This document shows positions 5,096 to 8,688 of a DNA stretch of 8,688 nt, one piece after another. The DNA is from Planctomycetaceae bacterium. GTDB taxonomy: Bacteria; Planctomycetota; Planctomycetia; Pirellulales; Thermoguttaceae. A model generated the notes under the pieces. It saw nothing but the letters and a program-made list of their open reading frames with translations. It ran no database searches and was not told the DNA's origin. Each line of letters starts with the position of its first letter. Within the stretch, counting starts at the first letter, position 1. Both the position numbers and the translations under genes were made by a program. Where the stretch lies: NCBI GenBank assembly GCA_031287585.1, contig JAITST010000201.1, positions 1-8,688 on the forward strand, read 5' to 3'.

Positions 5096-6928
5096 ATGCG
5101 TTCAGACACAATCAAAACCGGAGCCGCTCGCGCTCCGCATCGTAGTTTGCTTCGGGCTTGCGGTTTGACGGAAAATGATTTCGGTAAACCGTTCATTGCG
5201 ATTGTCAGCAGTCACGTTGACATCATTCCCGGTCACGTTCACCTCAATCAGGTAAACGAGATACTGAAACGAGAGATTATCAAAGCGGGTGGTGTACCGT
5301 TTATTTTCAATACGATTGGTGTTTGCGACGGTGTTGCGATGGGACACGCCGGTATGAAGTATTCGCTCGCAAGCCGCGAATTGATCGCTGATTCTGTCGA
5401 GACAATGTTGACCGCTCATCAGTTCGACGGAATGATTTGTGTACCTAACTGTGATAAAATTGTTCCCGGTATGTTGATGGCGGCAGTTCGTTGTAACGTA
5501 CCAACGATATTCGTCAGCGGCGGTCCGATGGAAGCCGGTACTGACCCGAAGACCGGCGACAAACTCGACCTGATTTCGTGTTTCAGCGCGGCTGCGGCTA
5601 ACCAAGCGGGTAGTTTGGCGGACGACGATTTGAAACGTATTGAGGAGAACTGTTGTCCGACGTGCGGCTCGTGTAGCGGTATGTTCACGGCGAATAGTAT
5701 GAATTGTTTGTGTGAAGCGATTGGTATGGCGTTGCCGTGTAACGGTACGATGCTCGCGACGAGTGCGACAAGGAAACGTCTGTACGGTAAAGCCGCACGG
5801 CGAATCGTTGACATTGTTCGCGACCTGACGCAAGCGGAAATTGAAGGTAAGAAGTCACCGCGTGTCAGACCGCGCGACATCATTACGAACGAGTCAATTG
5901 ATAACGCAATGATTCTCGATATGGCGATGGGCGGTAGTTCTAATACGGTGTTGCACCTGTTGGCAATCGCGAGCGAAGCCGGTCTCAACTATTCAATGAA
6001 ACGGTTCAACGAACTCAGTGATAAGACACCAAACATTTGTAAGGTCTCGCCTAGTTGCAAGTATCACGTCGAAGATGTTCACAACAGCGGCGGTATTTTC
6101 ACGATTCTCGGCGAGATTCGACGCGGTTGTCCAAACTTGCTCAACGAACGCGCGACAACTATTTCCGGTAAGACGCTGGGTAGTCTGATAACGACGTGGG
6201 ACGCGAGGTCGCCGAAAGTGTCGAAGGAAGCGTTGACGTTTTACGCGGTGACGGCGGGCGGTAAACGAACGCCGCGCGGTATGTCGCAGCCGCAAACGGT
6301 TAAGACAGTTGCGGACTTGAAACTGTCGTTTGACCCGTTCGACTGTATTCGGACGACCAGTAAGGCGTACAGTGCAACGGGCGGACTTGCGATTTTGTAC
6401 GGTAATCTTGCGCCGAACGGGTCGGTGGTGAAGTCGGCGGGGGTGTTGCCGGAGATGATGGTTCATACGGGACCGGCAGTCGTGTTTGAGTCGGAGCCGG
6501 AGGCGTATGACGGAATTGTCAACGGCAAGGTGAAGGCGGGCGACGTTGTGATTGTTCGTTACGAAGGACCACGCGGCGGACCGGGTATGCAGGAAATGTT
6601 GGGACCGACAACGGCGATAAAAGGTGTCAAACTTGACAACAGTGTAGCATTGATTACAGACGGACGTTTCAGCGGCGGTACAGCGGGAGCGAGCATCGGA
6701 CACGTAAGCCCGGAAGCGGCGGACGGCGGCACGATTGGCTTGGTACAAAACGGAGATGTGGTAGAAATAGACATACCAAACCGGCGGTTGGATGTTAAAG
6801 TCTCTGAATCCGAATTGGAAGCACGCCGCGAGAAACAAAAACAGTTCGAGCCAAGAATTAAAACCGGTTATCTTGCCCGTTACGCAAAGTTGGCGAGCAG
6901 CGCGGATACGGGAGCGGTGTTGAGGTGA
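5096..6928 (+). CDS. ilvD: Dihydroxy-acid dehydratase
   Basis: A 610-aa Fe-S enzyme that converts 2,3-dihydroxy-isovalerate and -methylvalerate to the 2-keto acids of valine/leucine and isoleucine synthesis. Visible sites are VCDG (76-79; Asp78 a likely Mg ligand), PNCDK (117-121; cluster Cys119, and Lys121, the residue carbamylated in the family), CPTCGSCSGMFTANSM (187-202; cluster Cys190 or Cys193) and ITDGRFSGGT (520-529; Ser526 catalytic base). The Cys found in a PCN motif of [2Fe-2S] enzymes is replaced here by IPGH (44-47), suggesting an oxygen-labile [4Fe-4S] cluster as in E. coli; this is inference. The N-terminus (RSDTIKTGAARAPHRSLLRA) resembles the shorter clostridial/archaeal type, while residues about 365-425 add a segment absent from it. 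Start at ATG 5096, with AAAGG nine bases upstream; 57 upstream codons are open but not conserved-looking. Confidence 0.95.
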   Translation: MRSDTIKTGAARAPHRSLLRACGLTENDFGKPFIAIVSSHVDIIPGHVHLNQVNEILKREIIKAGGVPFIFNTIGVCDGVAMGHAGMKYSLASRELIADSVETMLTAHQFDGMICVPNCDKIVPGMLMAAVRCNVPTIFVSGGPMEAGTDPKTGDKLDLISCFSAAAANQAGSLADDDLKRIEENCCPTCGSCSGMFTANSMNCLCEAIGMALPCNGTMLATSATRKRLYGKAARRIVDIVRDLTQAEIEGKKSPRVRPRDIITNESIDNAMILDMAMGGSSNTVLHLLAIASEAGLNYSMKRFNELSDKTPNICKVSPSCKYHVEDVHNSGGIFTILGEIRRGCPNLLNERATTISGKTLGSLITTWDARSPKVSKEALTFYAVTAGGKRTPRGMSQPQTVKTVADLKLSFDPFDCIRTTSKAYSATGGLAILYGNLAPNGSVVKSAGVLPEMMVHTGPAVVFESEPEAYDGIVNGKVKAGDVVIVRYEGPRGGPGMQEMLGPTTAIKGVKLDNSVALITDGRFSGGTAGASIGHVSPEAADGGTIGLVQNGDVVEIDIPNRRLDVKVSESELEARREKQKQFEPRIKTGYLARYAKLASSADTGAVLR

Positions 6929-6956
6929 TAAGTATATTACGGTGAGTGCTTTCAAA

Positions 6957-7256
6957 ATGCTAGACTACGAAATCAAACCGGACGCAATAATAATTCCAAT
7001 ATCAGCACAACCCGGTGCAAAGCGAAACGAAGTATCCGGTGTAGTAGCCGGAACGTTGCGTATCCGTGTAACCCAAATTCCAGAAAAAGGTAAAGCGAAC
7101 AAAGAAATACAGGAGCAACTAGCAGACTTTCTGGAAGTACGCAAATCGCAAGTCGAGTTGGTCGTCGGGGAAACCAGCCGCAAAAAACGTTTCCGAGTAA
7201 CCGGACTGGACGAAAAAATGTTGTTAGAAAAAATAGCAACATTAGAAAATACATAG
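6957..7256 (+). CDS. DUF167/YggU family protein
   Basis: This 99-aa small cytoplasmic protein of the DUF167 (YggU/UPF0235) family has no established biochemical function. Hallmarks are AQPGAKRNEVSG (17-28), IRVTQIPEKGKANKEI (36-51) and VELVVGETSRKKRFRV (66-81), in the order and spacing of the family; the length is typical. ATG 6957 is chosen because GGTGAG (6941-6946) sits ten bases before it and the protein then starts like its relatives. GTG 6942 would add five residues with a poorly placed ribosome binding site. It begins 28 bases after ilvD on the same strand, so the two are probably cotranscribed, although no functional link to branched-chain amino acids is known. Confidence 0.9.
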   Translation: MLDYEIKPDAIIIPISAQPGAKRNEVSGVVAGTLRIRVTQIPEKGKANKEIQEQLADFLEVRKSQVELVVGETSRKKRFRVTGLDEKMLLEKIATLENT

Positions 7257-7275
7257 AACACAAATAAAACTCCGT

Positions 7276-7320
7276 GTCGCCTACGATTAAAAAATACAGG
7301 TGATGTTTTCATTTTTTTTT
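7276..7320 (+). terminator. Possible terminator after the DUF167 gene
   Basis: GTCGCCT (7276-7282) can pair with AGGTGAT (7298-7304) through seven pairs including two G-U. It is followed by GTTTTC and a nine-T run (7312-7320). The loop is long (15 nt) and the T run starts eight bases after the stem, so this is a weak call. The T9 tract ends 27 bases before the next ATG. Confidence 0.35.
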
Positions 7321-7347
7321 ACATAACCCTTTTTCAAAGGAAATCAG

Positions 7348-8175
7348 ATGTCCAAAAATTTCACATCTATCGTTATCTTGTTCTGTTGTATAACGTTCGC
7401 GTACCAATCTATTGCGAACGCGCAGCCAAACCGTTTCCGCCGTACCAAACAACGAACAGTATTCGTTCCAACGCCGAAAGTAACAAATAAAACTGACAGT
7501 ACGGCGAACAGTATTACTGGAAAAACAAACAAACTAAAAAGTAAAGAATCCGAAGAATACATTTGGCAACCGCTATTTGACGGTAAAACGTTAGAGGGTT
7601 GGACACGTCCAGAATACGGAGGTGACGGCGACGTGACAGTAAAAGACGGCGTAATCAAAATCGAAGCAGGCGCGTCGATGACAGGTATAAAGTATGAGAA
7701 GTTGGTACCGACGACCGACTACGAAATCCGTTACCAAGCCCGTCGCACAATGGGCGGTGACTTCTTCGCGGCACTAACGTTTCCGGTCGGCGAATCGTTT
7801 TGCACATTCATAAACGGCGGCTGGGGCGGCAGTGCAATCGGTCTAAGTTCGATTGATGGTCTTGACGCGTCGGAAAACGAAACCAACGATTACAAATCGT
7901 TCAAAGACAAAACGTGGTATGAGTTCAGGGTAAGAGTGACAGGCAAGTGGATAACTTGCTATCAAAGAGAACAAGACAAAGAGGGGGGTTGGCAAAAAGA
8001 AGAGAGAATAATCAACGTCAACATAACAGACAAAAAAATAGGTTTAAGAATGGAAACTGACCTATACAAACCGCTGGCAATTTGTACGTGGGTAACAGCG
8101 TCAGAACTAAAAAATATCGAAATGAGAAAACTAAAACCAGAAGAGGTAGAGGAAGACCTGAAGCGGGAAGAGTAA
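7348..8175 (+). CDS. Secreted DUF1080 (3-keto-disaccharide hydrolase-type) protein
   Basis: The 275-aa precursor has a signal peptide: positive N-terminus, hydrophobic core (7-18), and a type I cleavage site probably after ANA (23-25). A Thr/Lys-rich linker follows to about 70. The DUF1080 domain begins with its hallmark LFDGKTLEGW (76-85) and shows a concanavalin-like beta-sandwich pattern, with DYEIRYQARR (124-133), WYEFRVRVTGKWITCY (190-205) and IGLRMETD (231-238). The family is named for 3-keto-glycoside hydrolysis and is strongly expanded in planctomycetes. Many members are uncharacterised, so substrate is unknown. The charged tail (EEVEEDLKREE) follows the domain. Cys13-Cys14 in the signal core lack a lipobox. 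AAAGGAAA (7336-7343) is a good ribosome binding site. A tRNA follows 26 bases after the stop and may share its transcript. Confidence 0.88.
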   Translation: MSKNFTSIVILFCCITFAYQSIANAQPNRFRRTKQRTVFVPTPKVTNKTDSTANSITGKTNKLKSKESEEYIWQPLFDGKTLEGWTRPEYGGDGDVTVKDGVIKIEAGASMTGIKYEKLVPTTDYEIRYQARRTMGGDFFAALTFPVGESFCTFINGGWGGSAIGLSSIDGLDASENETNDYKSFKDKTWYEFRVRVTGKWITCYQREQDKEGGWQKEERIINVNITDKKIGLRMETDLYKPLAICTWVTASELKNIEMRKLKPEEVEEDLKREE

Positions 8176-8201
8176 AAAACAACCTCAATCAGCCCATATA
8201 T

Positions 8202-8274
8202 GTCCGTGTAGCTCAGGGGATAGAGCGACGGTTTCCTAAACCGTAGGTCGTTGGTTCGAATCCAATCACGGATA
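8202..8274 (+). tRNA. tRNA-Arg (anticodon CCT)
   Basis: A complete 73-nt cloverleaf. The acceptor GTCCGTG pairs with CACGGAT (first pair G-U) and the discriminator is A. The D arm is GCTC...GAGC. The anticodon stem ACGGT/ACCGT has loop TTCCTAA, so the anticodon is CCT at 8235-8237, reading AGG. The T arm is GTTGG-TTCGAAT-CCAAT. CCA is not encoded. No promoter is visible between the DUF1080 stop and the tRNA. No flanking repeat suggests an integrated element within the 410 bases downstream. Confidence 0.95.
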
Positions 8275-8348
8275 TTTGATGTATGTAAACAACGAGAACT
8301 TACGACAAGTTTTCTGTGGAAATTTTTCGCCGTGTTACAACTGGTTGG

Positions 8349-8412
8349 CAGCCGTTTTCTCATGTAGGTTTGCTCACGGCTGAGTGCAATTTTCAACCGT
8401 GACACCCATGAG
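8349..8412 (+). promoter_or_regulatory. Nested, mutually exclusive hairpins
   Basis: CAGCCGT (8349-8355) pairs perfectly with ACGGCTG (8376-8382). The same central segment, TCACGG (8374-8379), also pairs with CCGTGA (8397-8402) in a longer stem that includes GGT/ACC and CTCATG (8359-8364)/CATGAG (8407-8412). The two folds cannot coexist, the geometry of an attenuator or riboswitch-like RNA. It lies after the tRNA and before the promoter at 8437, so it may belong to a read-through transcript, or be a DNA repeat. Confidence 0.4.
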
Positions 8413-8436
8413 TTGCCCAAAATTATATTTTTCCCA

Positions 8437-8465
8437 TTGACAAATTGGGATAAAGAGAATAAAAT
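8437..8465 (+). promoter_or_regulatory. Near-consensus promoter of the DUF1559-type gene
   Basis: TTGACA (8437-8442, perfect) and TAAAAT (8460-8465, five of six) with a 17-base spacer: the best promoter in the window. TCCCA/TGGGA inverted arms (8432-8436, 8447-8451) flank the -35. The start near 8472 gives a leader of about 65 nt. Confidence 0.65.
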
Positions 8466-8477
8466 ATATGTCTTCAC

Positions 8478-8500
8478 GCTTGCGGAATGTTTTCGCAAGC
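8478..8500 (+). other. 5'-UTR stem-loop
   Basis: GCTTGCG (8478-8484) and CGCAAGC (8494-8500) form a perfect 7-bp stem with a 9-nt loop, about six bases from the predicted transcript start. With no T run after it, a role in protecting the mRNA 5' end or in translational control is more likely than termination. Confidence 0.45.
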
Positions 8501-8536
8501 AAACACACACCAAACTTTTCTCGAAAGGAAAAAACT

Positions 8537-8688
8537 ATGACAAATTATGTAAAGACGTTAATCAGTCAAATTAACCAAATGTTAAAATGGGGGGGGGGGC
8601 GCAGTTTGTAGAAGATGCAATAATCGCTCTTCTCGTTCGGCTTTTACTTTGGTTGAACTTCTTGTTGTTATCGCCATCATTGGCGTGC
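8537..8688 (+). CDS. DUF1559-type prepilin-like gene, 3' partial, frame-split at a poly-G tract
   Basis: ATG 8537 has AAAGGAA (8524-8530) upstream and reads MTNYVKTLISQINQMLKWGG, then GRSL, stopping at TAG 8609-8611. The downstream frame reads AVCRRCNNRSSRSA followed by FTLVELLVVIAIIGV to the window edge: a type IV prepilin-like cleavage/methylation site (Ala before Phe, Glu at mature position 5) and hydrophobic helix, the N-terminus of planctomycete DUF1559 proteins. This frame has a TAA at 8583-8585, just before the G run, and no ATG or GTG of its own. With 10 G (or 13) instead of 11 the two parts join into one protein with a 35-residue leader. The body of the protein lies beyond the window, so DUF1559 is inferred from the N-terminus alone. 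Confidence 0.7.
8589..8599 (+). repeat. Poly-G tract, 11 G, within the start of a gene
   Basis: An uninterrupted run of 11 G inside coding sequence, in a window of moderate GC where no other G run approaches this length. Eleven G put the ATG out of frame with the prepilin-like segment; 10 G would restore it; 12 G would lead into a third frame that is also open to the window edge. This is the form of a slippage-prone contingency tract, but a base-count error in the assembly is equally possible. Confidence 0.9.

Noticed and set aside
5102..6955. Long - strand open frames opposite ilvD (243, 189 and 320 codons)
   Set aside because: Arg/Thr/His-rich shadow frames of a well-supported + strand gene.
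7962..8513. 183-codon open frame on the - strand containing WIRTNDLRFRKPSLYPLSY
   Set aside because: That peptide is the familiar false translation of a tRNA gene antisense; the frame crosses the DUF1080 gene and the tRNA.
8202..8688. Integration site at the 3' end of tRNA-Arg
   Set aside because: No duplicated tRNA 3' end, integrase or phage gene is visible downstream within the window.

Overview
The window most likely comes from a planctomycete, probably a moderate-to-low-GC, gut-type lineage related to Pirellulales/Thermoguttaceae. The main clues are a secreted DUF1080 protein, a prepilin-like FTLVELLVVIAIIGV segment typical of the large DUF1559 families of Planctomycetota, weak or absent Shine-Dalgarno sequences on several genes, and an uncharacterised 232-aa protein that I associate with that phylum. 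This placement is inference; there is no rRNA or taxonomic marker in the window.

Layout. Positions 1-65 hold the last 20 codons of an unidentified gene. Positions 66-782 hold no confident gene, but are rich in structure: a possibly frame-broken small gene (144-330), then a TATAAT box followed at once by an inverted repeat with 30-nt arms (434-522), a weaker hairpin and a strong 14-bp hairpin (588-620). Together these look like a structured RNA locus or a small non-autonomous element. A 59-aa small ORF with its own promoter, palindrome and ribosome binding site follows (783-962). Next come prephenate dehydrogenase (tyrosine biosynthesis) and a cation diffusion facilitator metal transporter, both on the + strand, facing a polyisoprenyl-phosphate-type family 2 glycosyltransferase on the - strand. 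Divergent from the glycosyltransferase is the 232-aa protein of unknown function. Dihydroxy-acid dehydratase (ilvD, branched-chain amino acids) and a DUF167/YggU protein follow, probably as one transcription unit. Then come a secreted DUF1080 protein and tRNA-Arg(CCT).

The last 410 bases hold nested, mutually exclusive hairpins, a near-consensus promoter, a 5'-UTR stem-loop and the start of a DUF1559/prepilin-like gene. That gene is interrupted by an 11-G homopolymer: the ATG and ribosome binding site lie in one frame and the type IV prepilin-like segment in another, and exactly one G fewer would join them.

Most of the genes are ordinary housekeeping functions with no obvious shared pathway. 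The points most worth attention are the poly-G switch at 8589-8599, the structured region 426-630, the unlisted 59-aa gene at 783-962, and the alternative-pairing element at 8349-8412.
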